Notes: generated from the letters alone by a model not told the origin. 64,000 nucleotides of DNA from Candidatus Pseudoruminococcus merdavium (GCA_904419745.1 CAJFSS010000005.1:124001-188000), one strand, 5' to 3'; numbered from the stretch's first letter, positions 15,832 to 25,624 are shown. A program made the numbers and translations.

Positions 15832-16519
15832 AAAACCCCCGACTGTGTCGGGGGTTTAAAAAAGCTTTAGCGGTGATTAGGAAATAAAAACTCCTTTTGG
15901 TAAAATAAAAGTGCGGCCTACAACTGCACAAAAAACCAAAAGGAAGACATTCAAAATGAATGACAACAAGAGTTTAGACATACAAGAGGGAATTGCAAAT
16001 AATATAGTTTTTGCACCAAAATACAGAAGGCAAATTTTCTACAAAGAGCATAAAGCAGAAGTAGCAAAAATATTAAGAGAGCTGTGTGAATGGAAAGGGA
16101 TAACGATAATAGAACCGGAAGTATGCCCAAACCACATACACATGCTGGTAGAAATACCATCTAAAGTAAGTGTATCACAAGTTTCATGGGGTACTTAAAA
16201 AAGCAGCTTAACGCTCTACGAAAAGTATCTGGAATTGGAGCATGAATACCGGAATTGGAAATTATGGTGCAGAGGGTATAATGTGGATACGACAGGAAAA
16301 ATACAGAAAAGATACATGAGCATATTCAAAACAGTTGGAAAAAGACAAAGCAGGGGAACAGGTGACAATAGGAAACTTCTAAAAAACTCGTTTACAAATA
16401 ACAAGTAACCAACTTTTCACGGCTGCCAGACCGTACCAATGTGACGTGACACGTGTCGCTGGTCATATAGGGCATCGCCCGTATATGAAATATCCCCCGG
16501 TAGAGCCGGGGGATATTTT
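15832..16519 (+). mobile_element. Degenerate IS200/IS605-family insertion sequence
   Basis: The left end carries a perfect 11-bp hairpin (15833-15843 with 15847-15857). The right end carries a perfect 13-bp hairpin (16488-16500 with 16506-16518). These subterminal palindromes and the intervening leader are typical of clostridial IS200 elements, which transpose as single strands and make no target duplication. The transposase inside is broken, so the copy is dead unless served in trans. Confidence 0.85.
15956..16408 (+). pseudogene. IS200 transposase TnpA, inactivated
   Basis: ATG 15956 after AAAAGGAAG begins MNDNKSL and contains IVFAPKYRRQIFYKEH and the HUH nuclease motif CPNHIHMLVEIP. The frame breaks after KVSVSQ. 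Translation in other frames recovers FMGYLK, then SSLTLYEKYLELEHEYR, WCRGYNVDTTGK and EHIQN, so at least three frameshifts are present. The N-terminal block is also degraded, and the residue where the catalytic Tyr of the YIQNQ helix belongs reads His. Clearly nonfunctional. Confidence 0.9.
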
Positions 16520-16546
16520 AAGCAAAACATTAAAGTTCAAATATCT

Positions 16547-17605
16547 TTACCATTTGATATGGACAACTGGTTTGATCAAATCTTTTGGCTTTTCATCCAT
16601 TACTTTAAATGCCTCTTCAATCTTTTCAAATCCTTCAAAAGAGTAGTTGAGCAATTTTTCCGGATGGACGCGTCCAGCAGAGATCAGGCGCAGCATTTTC
16701 TCCACTCGATATGCACCGCCAGGGCAGAACCCACCGCGAATGGTAATATCAGACATTCCAAGTCCCCAAAGATAAGTTGGGATTTCAAACTGTTCTGATG
16801 CATCGTAGAAGTTGACATTCGCAATTGTACCATTCGGCTTTGTAATGGAAAGAGCCTGGTTCATGCTTTGGGCATTGCCGCCGGCAATAATAACACAATC
16901 GACTTGTCCTTCCATTTTCAGGATTTGCTCAACCACATCCCCTTCTTTATAGCTGACAATGTCTGTGGCGCCATATTCTTTTGCCAATGCCACACAATTG
17001 GGACGGGTACCAATGGCAATAATTCTTCCAGCACCCCGCAATGCGGCGCCGGCAACTGCCATCAGACCGACTGGACCGATTCCAAAAACAACAACTGTGT
17101 CGCCAAATTGGACGTCGGCCATCTCTACGCCATAAAAACCAGTGGACATCATATCGACGGTCATCAAAGCGGCGTCAACAGATACGTTTTCCGGAAGTAA
17201 TACCAAGTTGGAATCTGCCTGATTGACATGGAAAAACTCAGCAAAAACGCCGTCTTTGCTGCTCAGGAATTTAAAACTTTTCATCATGCCAATATCATGG
17301 GCGTTGTTAGAGCCTCTTTTTTGCATGGCCTTTTCTGTCCAGTTAGGTGTACAGCAGGGTACAACGACAATGTCACCTGGATGAAAGTTTTTCACGAGAT
17401 TTCCGACTTCAACCACTTCTCCAACTGCTTCATGACCAAGGATGCGGTTTTGGATTCTGCCCGATCCACCATGCATGGCATGAGTGTCACTGGAACAGGG
17501 AGCGACAGCAATAGGACGTACAATGGCATCCATTGGTCCGGCAACAGGGCGCTCTTTTTCCAGCCATCCCGGCTTATTTACATCAATCATTCCATATCCT
17601 TTCAT
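16547..17605 (-). CDS. Zinc-dependent secondary alcohol dehydrogenase (TbADH type)
   Basis: A 352-residue medium-chain dehydrogenase close in sequence to the NADP-dependent secondary ADH of Thermoanaerobacter brockii/Clostridium beijerinckii, which interconverts ketones and secondary alcohols. Catalytic zinc ligands are C37, H58, E59 and D151. The cofactor fold is at GIGPVGLMAVAGA followed by GTRP, where TbADH has GSRP for NADP phosphate binding. It lacks the structural-zinc cysteine quartet, as in TbADH. The ribosome site is TAAGGAGG. It is monocistronic and divergent from the cdaR-like gene. Substrate range cannot be told from sequence. Confidence 0.9.
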   Translation of the reverse strand: MKGYGMIDVNKPGWLEKERPVAGPMDAIVRPIAVAPCSSDTHAMHGGSGRIQNRILGHEAVGEVVEVGNLVKNFHPGDIVVVPCCTPNWTEKAMQKRGSNNAHDIGMMKSFKFLSSKDGVFAEFFHVNQADSNLVLLPENVSVDAALMTVDMMSTGFYGVEMADVQFGDTVVVFGIGPVGLMAVAGAALRGAGRIIAIGTRPNCVALAKEYGATDIVSYKEGDVVEQILKMEGQVDCVIIAGGNAQSMNQALSITKPNGTIANVNFYDASEQFEIPTYLWGLGMSDITIRGGFCPGGAYRVEKMLRLISAGRVHPEKLLNYSFEGFEKIEEAFKVMDEKPKDLIKPVVHIKW

Positions 17606-17643
17606 GATAAAACCTCCTTAATTTGTAGTATCTGACTATATTT

Positions 17644-17672
17644 ATGCTATATCAACTTGAATAAAATGTCAA
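17644..17672 (-). promoter_or_regulatory. Promoter of the secondary alcohol dehydrogenase gene
   Basis: On the minus strand, TTGACA (17667-17672) and TAGCAT (17644-17649) with 17-bp spacing lie about 40 bp upstream of the start codon. Confidence 0.65.
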
Positions 17673-17947
17673 GAAAGGATAAAGCTGAGTTTTGTATAAA
17701 AAAGAAAATAAAAATGATTCTAAAAGTTCGATAAATTTGAAAAGTAAAAATAGGCCACTAAATATCACATAGTTATCGAGTTCCCTTCATGGTTTAGTAA
17801 CATTTTTGGATTCGACAGGATATATAATAATTTGCAGGACTTTTTCTTTTCAGAAATCCCTGTCTCATCTACTTTTATACAATTTGCCGGAAATGGAAAG
17901 AATATTTCCGACAAAAAACACCTTTTTGAGAAGATTCTGTTGCAATA

Positions 17948-17975
17948 TTGACGAAAGTTATGTAAAATATATAAT
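17948..17975 (+). promoter_or_regulatory. Promoter of the cdaR-ftsEX operon
   Basis: TTGACG (17948-17953), 16 bp, TATAAT (17970-17975). Confidence 0.75.
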
Positions 17976-18119
17976 AAGTGGGTATAGCTAAAAATAGAAT
18001 TTTGTTCTTAAATCGCTATCCTCACGGTTATGGCGGCAGAGCCAAGTCCCAATTCCAGCTCTTTCTGTTGTAGTTTTAATAGGGGGCTGAATCAAAAAAA
18101 CAAAGAGGGGAAATCAATT

Positions 18120-19205
18120 ATGTCTAACAGACTTTTTCAGGGTGTGGTTCACCAGATGCGCGATGCGATTGACAGAGTGATCGGCGTTGTTGATGATACA
18201 GCGACTATCATCTCCTGCAGTGAGCTGAGCAAAATTGGTGAGGTCAACGAGTTTGTATCCTTTGAATTGTCCGATACGCACGATACCTTTGTCCGTGACG
18301 GATATACCTACAAACCCTTTGGTTCACGCTTGAAACCGGAATATGCCGTGTTTGTAGAAGGCAGTGATGAAGCGGCTGCAAAATATGCGGCAATCCTTGC
18401 GGTATCCCTGACAAGTATTAAGCAGTATTATGATGAGAAGTACGATCGTAACAACTTTATCAAAAATGTTATTTTGGATAATATCCTGCCAGGTGATATC
18501 TATGTTAAGGCAAGAGAACTCCATTTCAATACGGACGTTACCCGTGTTGTATTGTTAATCCGTATCGTCTCTTCCAATGATATTTCTGCTTATGACGTTA
18601 TCCAGAACCTGTTCCCGGATAAACAAAAGGATTTCATCTTCAACATCAGCGAGACAGATATTGTCCTGGTCAAGGAAATCAAAGCGGGAATTGACAGCAA
18701 GGATCTGGAAAAACTCTCCCGTTCTATTGTGGATACCCTTTCTAGTGAATTTTATACCCATGCAGTTGTTGGAATTGGTACGACAGTTGTCGGAATCAAA
18801 GAATTGGCACGTTCCTTTAAAGAGGCGCAGGTTGCGCTGGAAGTTGGAAAGGTTTTTGATACAGAAAAATCTATTATCAGCTATGACAATCTTGGTATTG
18901 CCCGCCTGATTTACCAACTACCAACAACTCTCTGCGAGATGTTCTTGAAAGAGGTTTTCAAGAAAGGGTCTATTGAATCCCTGGATCATGAGACGCTCTT
19001 TACTATCCAAAAGTTTTTTGAAAATAACCTCAATGTTTCTGAAACATCGAGGAAGCTTTTTGTGCACAGAAATACTTTGGTATACAGATTGGAAAAAATC
19101 AAGAAGATTACAGGGCTTGATTTGCGTGAGTTTGATCATGCGATTGTGTTTAAGGTTGCCCTGATGGTCAAAAAATACTTGACCGCCAACCCGGTGAAGT
19201 ATTAA
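18120..19205 (+). CDS. CdaR/PucR-type helix-turn-helix regulator
   Basis: A 361-residue protein with a variable N-terminal domain (about 1-130), a GGDEF-like/CdaR central region (about 135-270) and a C-terminal PucR-type HTH. The HTH is visible as NLNVSETSRKLFVHRNTLVYRLEKI, read in two parts, near residues 302-330. ATG 18120 follows AAAGAGGGG; the frame is open upstream without a ribosome site. It lies 28 bp before ftsE and shares its promoter. Regulators of this family usually control sugar-acid or purine use, so its place ahead of ftsEX is unusual; a role in wall metabolism is inference only. Confidence 0.88.
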   Translation: MSNRLFQGVVHQMRDAIDRVIGVVDDTATIISCSELSKIGEVNEFVSFELSDTHDTFVRDGYTYKPFGSRLKPEYAVFVEGSDEAAAKYAAILAVSLTSIKQYYDEKYDRNNFIKNVILDNILPGDIYVKARELHFNTDVTRVVLLIRIVSSNDISAYDVIQNLFPDKQKDFIFNISETDIVLVKEIKAGIDSKDLEKLSRSIVDTLSSEFYTHAVVGIGTTVVGIKELARSFKEAQVALEVGKVFDTEKSIISYDNLGIARLIYQLPTTLCEMFLKEVFKKGSIESLDHETLFTIQKFFENNLNVSETSRKLFVHRNTLVYRLEKIKKITGLDLREFDHAIVFKVALMVKKYLTANPVKY

Positions 19206-19233
19206 TGTCGGTTCTTTTTCGGAGGAGAGAGCA

Positions 19234-19911
19234 GTGATAGAATTTACGAATGTTTCAAAAGTCTATGCAAACGGCACAAACGCTCTCAAGGACATTAATT
19301 TGAAAATTGATAAAGGGGAATTTGTGTTCATTGTTGGCTCCAGTGGAGCGGGGAAATCCACGCTGCTGAAGCTGATGATGGCCGAGGAAACCCCGACAAC
19401 AGGGGAAGTAGAGATTAACGGGTTTAAGGTTTCAAAAATTAAAAAGCGCCAAAAACCCTATCTTCGCCGTTCCATGGGAATTGTGTTCCAGGATTTCCGA
19501 CTGATTCCCAGCATGAATGTATATGATAACGTTGCTTTTGCCCAACGCGTAACCGATGTTTCTTATCGGGAAATGCGCAGAAGGGTTCCTTATATACTTG
19601 GTTTGGTGGGCCTTCAGAACAAGTCAAAAGCAATGCCTAATGAACTTTCCGGGGGCGAGCAGCAGCGTGTGGCGCTGGCGCGCGCACTGGTAAACAACCC
19701 CTCCTTAATCATCTTGGACGAGCCTACGGGAAATATTGACCCTGAGCTCTCCTACGAAATCGTTGATTTACTCAATGAAATCAACAAAATGGGTACAACT
19801 GTAGTCATGGTAACCCATGAACACGACCTGGTCTATCGTTTTAACCGGAGGGTTGTCACGATAGAAAACGGGACAGTTGTCGCAGATGATCCGGAATGGA
19901 GGATAGAATGA
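19234..19911 (+). CDS. ftsE: Cell division ATP-binding protein FtsE
   Basis: A 225-residue ABC ATPase. Walker A is GSSGAGKST near residue 36, Q-loop [19 protein letters not shown], signature [14 protein letters not shown], Walker [14 protein letters not shown] and switch VTHEHDLV. The Q-loop and NID pattern is specific to FtsE. With FtsX it does not transport but couples ATP hydrolysis to activation of peptidoglycan hydrolases at the division or elongation site (established). The start is GTG 19234 with GGAGGAGAG. It overlaps ftsX by 4 nt. Confidence 0.97.
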   Translation: MIEFTNVSKVYANGTNALKDINLKIDKGEFVFIVGSSGAGKSTLLKLMMAEETPTTGEVEINGFKVSKIKKRQKPYLRRSMGIVFQDFRLIPSMNVYDNVAFAQRVTDVSYREMRRRVPYILGLVGLQNKSKAMPNELSGGEQQRVALARALVNNPSLIILDEPTGNIDPELSYEIVDLLNEINKMGTTVVMVTHEHDLVYRFNRRVVTIENGTVVADDPEWRIE

Positions 19912-20810
19912 AATTTTCAAATTTTCGATATCTAGTCAAAGACGGAGCGAAGAATATCTGGTTTAACCGGCTAATGTCCTTTGCTTCTGTTGGCACGTTG
20001 ACGGCCTGTTTGATTCTGGTGGGGTTTGCGGTGCTGTTTTCTATGAATATTTCCAGCGCTGTTACCTATGTGGAACAACAAAATGAGCTGGTTGTTTTTC
20101 TGAAAGATGATATTACAGATGACCAAAAAAATGCAGTAGAAACGCAAATCAATGCTCTGTCCAGCCTGAAGTCGTATGAGTACATATCAAAAGAGGACGC
20201 TTTGGAAGATCAGAAGGAAAAATACGGTGATGCGGTGAGTATTCTCAGAGAGTTGGATAAGAATCCCTATCCAGCTTCTTATCGTATTAAGCTGGAAGAA
20301 CTAGAGGGAATGGATACGGTTGTTACCGAAATGCAGGGGATGGCTGGCGTTGAAAATGTTCGGGCGCCGACAGAAGTTGCAAATGTCATGATTAACATGA
20401 AAAACATCGTAACAGTGATTGGAATTGCCATAATCCTGATTTTGTTTGTGGTTTCCCTGGTTATTATTGCTAATACCATTCGGATTACCGTCTTTAGCCG
20501 CCGGAAAGAAATCAATATTATGAAATATGTAGGAGCCAAGGACAGCTTTATCTGGCTTCCCTTTATTGTAGAAGGTATGATTCTTGGTGGGATTTCGGCT
20601 CTGCTGTCCTATGGTGTGCTTTGGTATGCCTATGACAGCATTACGAAATGGCTTGCGACCAGTTCTTCTTCCTGGATTGCGGGGATTTCGGAGGCAATTA
20701 TTCCATTTGGAAATATCTGGTGGTGCATCCTGATAGGATTTGTCGTATTCGGGATTGGAATGGGTGTGTTTGGAAGCTTGATTTCTACCCGGAAGTACTT
20801 GAAAGTATAA
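19908..20810 (+). CDS. ftsX: Cell division membrane protein FtsX
   Basis: A 300-residue permease-like protein with four membrane helices: about 22-44, then about 170-195, 220-245 and 272-294. Between the first two is the extracellular domain that contacts the hydrolase. ATG 19908 overlaps the ftsE stop (ATGA), which decides the start over an upstream in-frame ATG at 19896. The PcsB-like hydrolases encoded next are its likely partners, as in streptococci (inference from order and domain plan). Confidence 0.95.
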   Translation: MKFSNFRYLVKDGAKNIWFNRLMSFASVGTLTACLILVGFAVLFSMNISSAVTYVEQQNELVVFLKDDITDDQKNAVETQINALSSLKSYEYISKEDALEDQKEKYGDAVSILRELDKNPYPASYRIKLEELEGMDTVVTEMQGMAGVENVRAPTEVANVMINMKNIVTVIGIAIILILFVVSLVIIANTIRITVFSRRKEINIMKYVGAKDSFIWLPFIVEGMILGGISALLSYGVLWYAYDSITKWLATSSSSWIAGISEAIIPFGNIWWCILIGFVVFGIGMGVFGSLISTRKYLKV

Positions 20811-20819
20811 TGCTGTGGC

Positions 20820-20852
20820 AAAGCCTGTCTGAAAAACAGGCTTTGGTTTTTG
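20820..20852 (+). terminator. Terminator after ftsX
   Basis: A 9-bp stem (20820-20828 with 20836-20844) followed by GGTTTTTG. Confidence 0.7.
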
Positions 20853-20894
20853 TAATGCAAAAAGAAATTTATATTTTTGGAGGGAAAATGGCTT

Positions 20895-22277
20895 ATGGGA
20901 TGTCGAATTAAGCGTGTTGTGTCAACTCTGCTTTGCTGTGCACTGGTTAGTTCAATTCTGCCGGTGATTCCTCTGGCGGAGGAATCTTCTCAGTTGGACA
21001 GCCTGCAATCGCAATACGATTCCCTCCAGGCCCAGCAACAGCAGGTGTCCCAACAACTTGCAGATGTCAATAACAAGATCACCGCTGAACAGGAAAAGCA
21101 AAAACTGATTGAGGAACAGACAACATTAACCACACAGCAGATTGGTGTTTTAAAGACAAAAATTGATACAGTGAACGAGAGTATATCCCAAAAGCAGACC
21201 GCTTTGGAAGAACTCGGCACGACCATTGAATCTACAAAGACTGAAATTGAAGAGAAGAAGGCCGATGCATCCCAGCGCTGTGATGAATTGATGGAATTTC
21301 TCCGCTTTTCCTACATGGAAAATGATATTTCTGTGTTGGATCTGCTTTTTGGTGCGGAATCAATGGGGGATTTCTTGGCCGCAGCAGAGAATGTAAAATC
21401 GGTTTCTGAATACCAACAGCAGGTGATGGATGAACTTGCCGCTCAGCAGCGTTCTTTGACAGAATCCCAGGACAAGCTGGTTGCACAGCAGGCTGAGCTT
21501 CAAACCCTGACTGCCCAGCTTGGAGAAGAACAGTCTGCTCTCCAGGCGGATAATGCCTTGCTGGAACAAAAACAGAGCGAACTCAATCAACAGATGAATG
21601 AAAGCCAGAATACAGAAGAGGGACTTTTGTTGCTTCGTCAGGACTATGAAAACCATCGGGATGAAATTACCGAACAGTCCGGAGTGACAGAATCCTTGAT
21701 TCAGGATATTATCCAGAATGCGGCCCAAAAACCTCAGCAGCCGGAAGAATCCACACCGGAAGAACCCTCTCAGGGTGGGGAAAGCGGTTCGGGATCATCG
21801 GATAATTCTTCGTCCGGTGGCAGTTCTTCAAGCCCGGATACAACTCCTCCGGAAACAGATGCAGAATTTGATGGGACTTTCATTTGGCCAGTCCAGAGCA
21901 ATGACATGTATATTTCCTGTGAATATGGCTGGCGCTTTGACAATACAGATTTTCATACGGGGATTGATGTGACCCGAAATGCAGCACAGGGAAAACCCTA
22001 TGTAGCAGCTGCAAGCGGTACGGTCATCTATGCGGGATGGGACCCAAATGGCGCTGCGTATAACGGAGGCTATGGACAAATGATTATGATTGATCATGGC
22101 GATGGGTTTGTTACGCTCTATGGTCATTCCAGCGCCTTGTATGTTTCCGTAGGACAGCAGGTGAAGCAAGGGGAAGTCATTGGAGCGATTGGTGAGACGG
22201 GATGGGCCTATGGACCGCATGTCCATTTTGAAATCCGTGTCAATGGTTCCACTGTCAATCCAAGACTGTATTTATAA
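20895..22277 (+). CDS. PcsB-like secreted peptidoglycan hydrolase: coiled coil plus M23 peptidase (1)
   Basis: A 460-residue exported protein. Signal peptide residues 1-29; Gln/Glu-rich coiled coil about 33-270; a low-complexity Ser/Gly/Pro/Glu linker about 275-325; a LytM/M23 zinc endopeptidase domain about 335-460. Zinc motifs are H354-x3-D358 (HTGID) and H442-x-H444 (HVH). It cleaves peptide cross-links in peptidoglycan (family knowledge). The long coiled coil is the part by which PcsB and EnvC contact FtsX, which supports control by the adjacent FtsEX. ATG 20895 follows GGAGGGA. It is a tandem paralog of the next gene. Confidence 0.92.
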   Translation: MGCRIKRVVSTLLCCALVSSILPVIPLAEESSQLDSLQSQYDSLQAQQQQVSQQLADVNNKITAEQEKQKLIEEQTTLTTQQIGVLKTKIDTVNESISQKQTALEELGTTIESTKTEIEEKKADASQRCDELMEFLRFSYMENDISVLDLLFGAESMGDFLAAAENVKSVSEYQQQVMDELAAQQRSLTESQDKLVAQQAELQTLTAQLGEEQSALQADNALLEQKQSELNQQMNESQNTEEGLLLLRQDYENHRDEITEQSGVTESLIQDIIQNAAQKPQQPEESTPEEPSQGGESGSGSSDNSSSGGSSSSPDTTPPETDAEFDGTFIWPVQSNDMYISCEYGWRFDNTDFHTGIDVTRNAAQGKPYVAAASGTVIYAGWDPNGAAYNGGYGQMIMIDHGDGFVTLYGHSSALYVSVGQQVKQGEVIGAIGETGWAYGPHVHFEIRVNGSTVNPRLYL

Positions 22278-22366
22278 GAAAGCAATGGGAAGGGGTAATA
22301 TTTTGCCCTGCCCTTTCAACATCATAGAATATTATGGAATGCTATGGGAGAAGGAAGGAGAGAACC

Positions 22367-23605
22367 ATGAAAAAGCATTTTCTCAAGGTGGTAAGCGCTG
22401 CGCTATGCTGTGCCATGCTTATCACCTGTACGCAGACGATAACGCCGGTTCATGCAAGCAGTTTGGATGATCTGCAGTCGCAGTATAATGCACTGCAACA
22501 GCAGAGCGATGCGATACAAAACCAGATGGAAAGCACGCAAAATCAAATTGATGCAGAAGTGCAAAAGCAGGATCAGATTGCTGCCCAGGCAGAATTGACA
22601 CAGCAGCAGATTGATGTCCTTACCCAGAAGATTGAGGCCTATAATACTGAAATCAGTGCAAAAGAGAGTGAGATTTCCACTCTGGAAACGCAAATTTCTG
22701 AAAAAGAACAGGAAATTACTGAAAAAAGAAATGCCCTGGAAAAGCGTACCGATGAACTGATGGAATTTTTGCGCGTGATGTATATGCACGACGATGTTTC
22801 TTCCCTGGATTTGATTCTGGGTGCTGAGTCCTTTGGTGATGCTCTTTCCACCGCTGAAAATATTGAACACATGTCGGAATATAACGAGCAGGTAATGAAG
22901 GAACTGGAGCAGCAGGCCCAGGAATTGGAGACTGCAAAGCAGGAGCTGGAAACTTCCAAAACACAGTTGGTAGAAGCACGTACTCTGTTGGAAAATGATC
23001 GCAGCGCCCTGGAAGCTGATCAGACCACTTTGAATACAAAACAGTCGGAACTGGAAAATCAGCTGGAACAGAGCAAAAATAGCCAGACACAGCTGGAAAA
23101 TATGTTAGGAACTCTTGGCGTATCTCAGCAAGAGTACAATAATAACATGGCGGCCATTGAACAGGAAATCCAGAATATTTACAATCAGGGAAACGATGTA
23201 GTTGTTCCGCCGTCCGATGATAGTTCTTTCCTGTGGCCGGTACCGGGCAATACCTATGTATCCTGTAGCTATGGATGGCGTTTTGGCGGTTCGGATTTTC
23301 ATACCGGACTTGATATTACCATGGGCGGCGCTTATGGAAAACCAATTGTTGCTTCCAAGAGTGGCGTTGTCAAGTATGTTGGATGGCAGCCAAATGGCTA
23401 TGGAAATTATCTGATAATTGACCATGGTGATGGGTATTCTACCTTATATGCGCATTGCAGCAGTGTTGCAGTGAGTACTGGCCAACAGGTGCGCCAGGGC
23501 GAGACGATTGCCTATATTGGTTCTACTGGATGGTCAACTGGCCCACACTGCCATTTTGAAATTCGTATCAATGGGCAGCATACAAACCCGGCAAATTACT
23601 TCTAA
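22367..23605 (+). CDS. PcsB-like secreted peptidoglycan hydrolase: coiled coil plus M23 peptidase (2)
   Basis: A 412-residue protein with the same plan as its upstream neighbour but a shorter linker. Signal peptide 1-28 ends near HASS; coiled coil about 30-275; M23 domain about 290-412 with H312-x3-D316 and H394-x-H396. The start MKKHFLKVVSAALCC follows GAAGGAG. The helical regions of the two proteins share DELMEFLR and DLxxGAESxGDxLxxAEN, so the coil surface is conserved as well as the enzyme. Probably a duplicated FtsEX target. Confidence 0.92.
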   Translation: MKKHFLKVVSAALCCAMLITCTQTITPVHASSLDDLQSQYNALQQQSDAIQNQMESTQNQIDAEVQKQDQIAAQAELTQQQIDVLTQKIEAYNTEISAKESEISTLETQISEKEQEITEKRNALEKRTDELMEFLRVMYMHDDVSSLDLILGAESFGDALSTAENIEHMSEYNEQVMKELEQQAQELETAKQELETSKTQLVEARTLLENDRSALEADQTTLNTKQSELENQLEQSKNSQTQLENMLGTLGVSQQEYNNNMAAIEQEIQNIYNQGNDVVVPPSDDSSFLWPVPGNTYVSCSYGWRFGGSDFHTGLDITMGGAYGKPIVASKSGVVKYVGWQPNGYGNYLIIDHGDGYSTLYAHCSSVAVSTGQQVRQGETIAYIGSTGWSTGPHCHFEIRINGQHTNPANYF

Positions 23606-23663
23606 TTATCTGTAATGTTGTCTATATTTGCTTGGAATTTTTAGTGGATTGAAGAAAAGACAT

Positions 23664-23702
23664 ACGCGGTATATTGGAAAAGATATACCGCGTTTGTTTT
23701 TG
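23664..23702 (+). terminator. Terminator after the second M23 gene
   Basis: An 11-bp perfect stem (23664-23674 with 23683-23693) followed by a T-rich run. Confidence 0.85.
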
Positions 23703-23797
23703 TAAAAATAGCATTCATATTTCTCTGTATATTTGTTATGCGGAGATTTGTCATGCGGATGGTGGATGTTTTCCCCACATTGTGACAGGAGGATTTT

Positions 23798-24994
23798 ATG
23801 AAGAAAAAAATTTCAATTGGAGCCGCAATTGCACTGATGGCAGTTATTGCCACCATTACATTTTCGGTTACTATGATTTTTTCACGAAGCCAATTCGATA
23901 CCATGATGCAGGACATTAAATCCCGTGAAGCGGTTTATACCAAGCTTGCAGAAGTCGACGCTAAAATACGCAATAACTATATTGGGGAAATTGATCAGAC
24001 TACCCTAATGGATGGTATTTCTGCAGGATATATGAGGGGAATTGGGGACCGTTATGCCAGATATTACACTGCCGAACAGTATAAAAAGGAAGTAGATTCC
24101 CTTAATGGGAACCTGGTTGGAATTGGCGTGGAAGTGACGACCTCTGATTCCGGATATATTCTGGTACACGATACCTATGACGGCGCGCCGGCACAGGAAG
24201 CTGGGATTCAGGCGGGAGACCTGATCATTATGGTCAATGGGACTCAGGTGAGTGTCAATAACGTTTCGGAGATGATTGATTCCCTGCAAGGGGAACCGGG
24301 AACTACCCTTACCTTGACTGTCCGAAGAAATAATGAGGACATTCCATTTGAAATTGTCCGACGGGCTTTTGAAATTCCAACGGTCCAATACCGTATGGTG
24401 GATACGAATGCTTACATCAAAATTACTCAGTTTACTTCTGCCACAGAGTCCCAATTTGCCGAAGCGATTGCCAATGCACAAAAAGATGGGGCGACCGGTA
24501 TTATCTTTGATTTGAGAGAGAACCCCGGAGGCCTGGTAGAGGCGGCTACCAATATCCTTGATACCCTCTTGCCAGAAGGAACCATTGCTACAGCCACCTA
24601 TCAGGACGGCACTACGAAAGTAATTGCCGCTTCGGATGCAGAGGAACTGAATTTGCCAATGGTAGTGCTGACCAATCAAAATACTGCATCTGCAGCGGAA
24701 CTGTTTACACAAGCTCTTCGGGATTACGGTAAGGCGAAATCTGTTGGTACTATCACTTACGGAAAAGGTGTTATGCAGAATATCGAACAGCTTAGCGACG
24801 GTTCTGCTATTGAGTATACGGTTGCTACCTATGCAACTGCAAAGAGTGAAAATTTTGATGGAGTGGGAATTAAACCGGATTTTGAAATAGAATCTGTGAT
24901 TGACGCCGCTTCCCAACCGGCTTTTGAAGATGTCACGGTGGACAATGATGCACAGTTTAAAAAAGCGGTTGAAGTGGTTAATACTTTGAAATAA
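23798..24994 (+). CDS. C-terminal processing protease, S41 family (CtpA/CtpB type)
   Basis: A 398-residue protein with an N-terminal membrane anchor or signal (about 7-28), a PDZ domain (about 95-170, with the EAGIQAGDLI motif) and an S41 protease domain. The Ser-Lys dyad is S298 (TASAAE) and K323 (TYGKGVMQ), spaced 25 residues as in CtpB. Such proteases act outside the membrane, trimming exported or sporulation signalling proteins, and are often encoded beside ftsEX and M23 genes in Firmicutes. The ribosome site is ACAGGAGG. Confidence 0.94.
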   Translation: MKKKISIGAAIALMAVIATITFSVTMIFSRSQFDTMMQDIKSREAVYTKLAEVDAKIRNNYIGEIDQTTLMDGISAGYMRGIGDRYARYYTAEQYKKEVDSLNGNLVGIGVEVTTSDSGYILVHDTYDGAPAQEAGIQAGDLIIMVNGTQVSVNNVSEMIDSLQGEPGTTLTLTVRRNNEDIPFEIVRRAFEIPTVQYRMVDTNAYIKITQFTSATESQFAEAIANAQKDGATGIIFDLRENPGGLVEAATNILDTLLPEGTIATATYQDGTTKVIAASDAEELNLPMVVLTNQNTASAAELFTQALRDYGKAKSVGTITYGKGVMQNIEQLSDGSAIEYTVATYATAKSENFDGVGIKPDFEIESVIDAASQPAFEDVTVDNDAQFKKAVEVVNTLK

Positions 24995-25000
24995 TGACAA

Positions 25001-25030
25001 GGCGCCGGATAAAATTCCGGCGTCTTTGAT
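25001..25030 (+). terminator. Probable terminator after the S41 protease gene
   Basis: An approximately 8-bp GC stem (25002-25009 with 25015-25023) with a weak T-rich tail. Confidence 0.55.
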
Positions 25031-25150
25031 TTTCTGTAAGAAATGGGAAGAATATAAAGTTTTCTCTAATTTGCTTGCTTTTTTTCCTGTAGATGGATAT
25101 GATAATAGAAAAGACGGAGTATAGTCTCCGGTATATAAGGAGAGAACGAA

Positions 25151-25624
25151 ATGACCTGTAATAAATGTTATGCGCAAAACCCGGAATCCTCCCGATTCTG
25201 CTATAAATGCGGGGCGCCTTTGGAGCAAGAAGGACCGTCAGCTACACAGGATACCTCAGCGGAAGCGGGTTATACCAATGCCGCCAATGAAATGAATCAG
25301 TTTGCGGATGAAGCGGCCCGTCAATATTACGGAGCTCCGGTTTACACAAATCCCTATCAAGCCCCTAAAAAGAAGGAGTATACCTGGAGTGATATCTGTA
25401 CGGTTGTCGGTTTCACTTGTTCCATTGTGGGATTGTTTTATTTTTGGCTGATTTTGTGCCCAATTGGTTTGGTGACGTCCCTATTTGGTTTTCGTGCAAA
25501 TCGTACGAAAGGGCTTGCGGTTGCGGGAGTAATAATTTCCTTTGTGGGGATTGTCATTAAGATTGGCTATATTCTCTACCGAACAAATATTTTGCCATCC
25601 TGGCTTACATCCGGCGTGTTATAA
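25151..25624 (+). CDS. Zinc-ribbon membrane protein (1)
   Basis: A 157-residue protein that begins with a zinc ribbon (CNKCYAQNPESSRFCYKCGAP, Cys at 3, 6, 17 and 20), followed by a polar linker and two or three hydrophobic segments (about 83-110 and 120-145) like a DUF4190-type membrane domain. ATG 25151 follows AAGGAGAG. The neighbour at 25649 has the same plan. Function unknown; the ribbon is probably cytoplasmic. Confidence 0.82.
   Translation: MTCNKCYAQNPESSRFCYKCGAPLEQEGPSATQDTSAEAGYTNAANEMNQFADEAARQYYGAPVYTNPYQAPKKKEYTWSDICTVVGFTCSIVGLFYFWLILCPIGLVTSLFGFRANRTKGLAVAGVIISFVGIVIKIGYILYRTNILPSWLTSGVL

Larger units (their letters stand above)
17606..18119. other. 514-bp intergenic region between divergent adh and the CdaR-type regulator
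   Basis: It holds the adh promoter on the minus strand (17644-17672) and a near-consensus plus-strand promoter (17948-17975). The leader of the plus-strand transcript is about 140 nt. The middle (17680-17940) is AT-rich and shows no gene or recognised structure. Confidence 0.6.

Noticed and set aside
15832..16519. IS605-type TnpB or an omega RNA next to the IS200 element
   Set aside because: No TnpB reading frame is present; the right-end hairpin is followed directly by the adh gene on the opposite strand.
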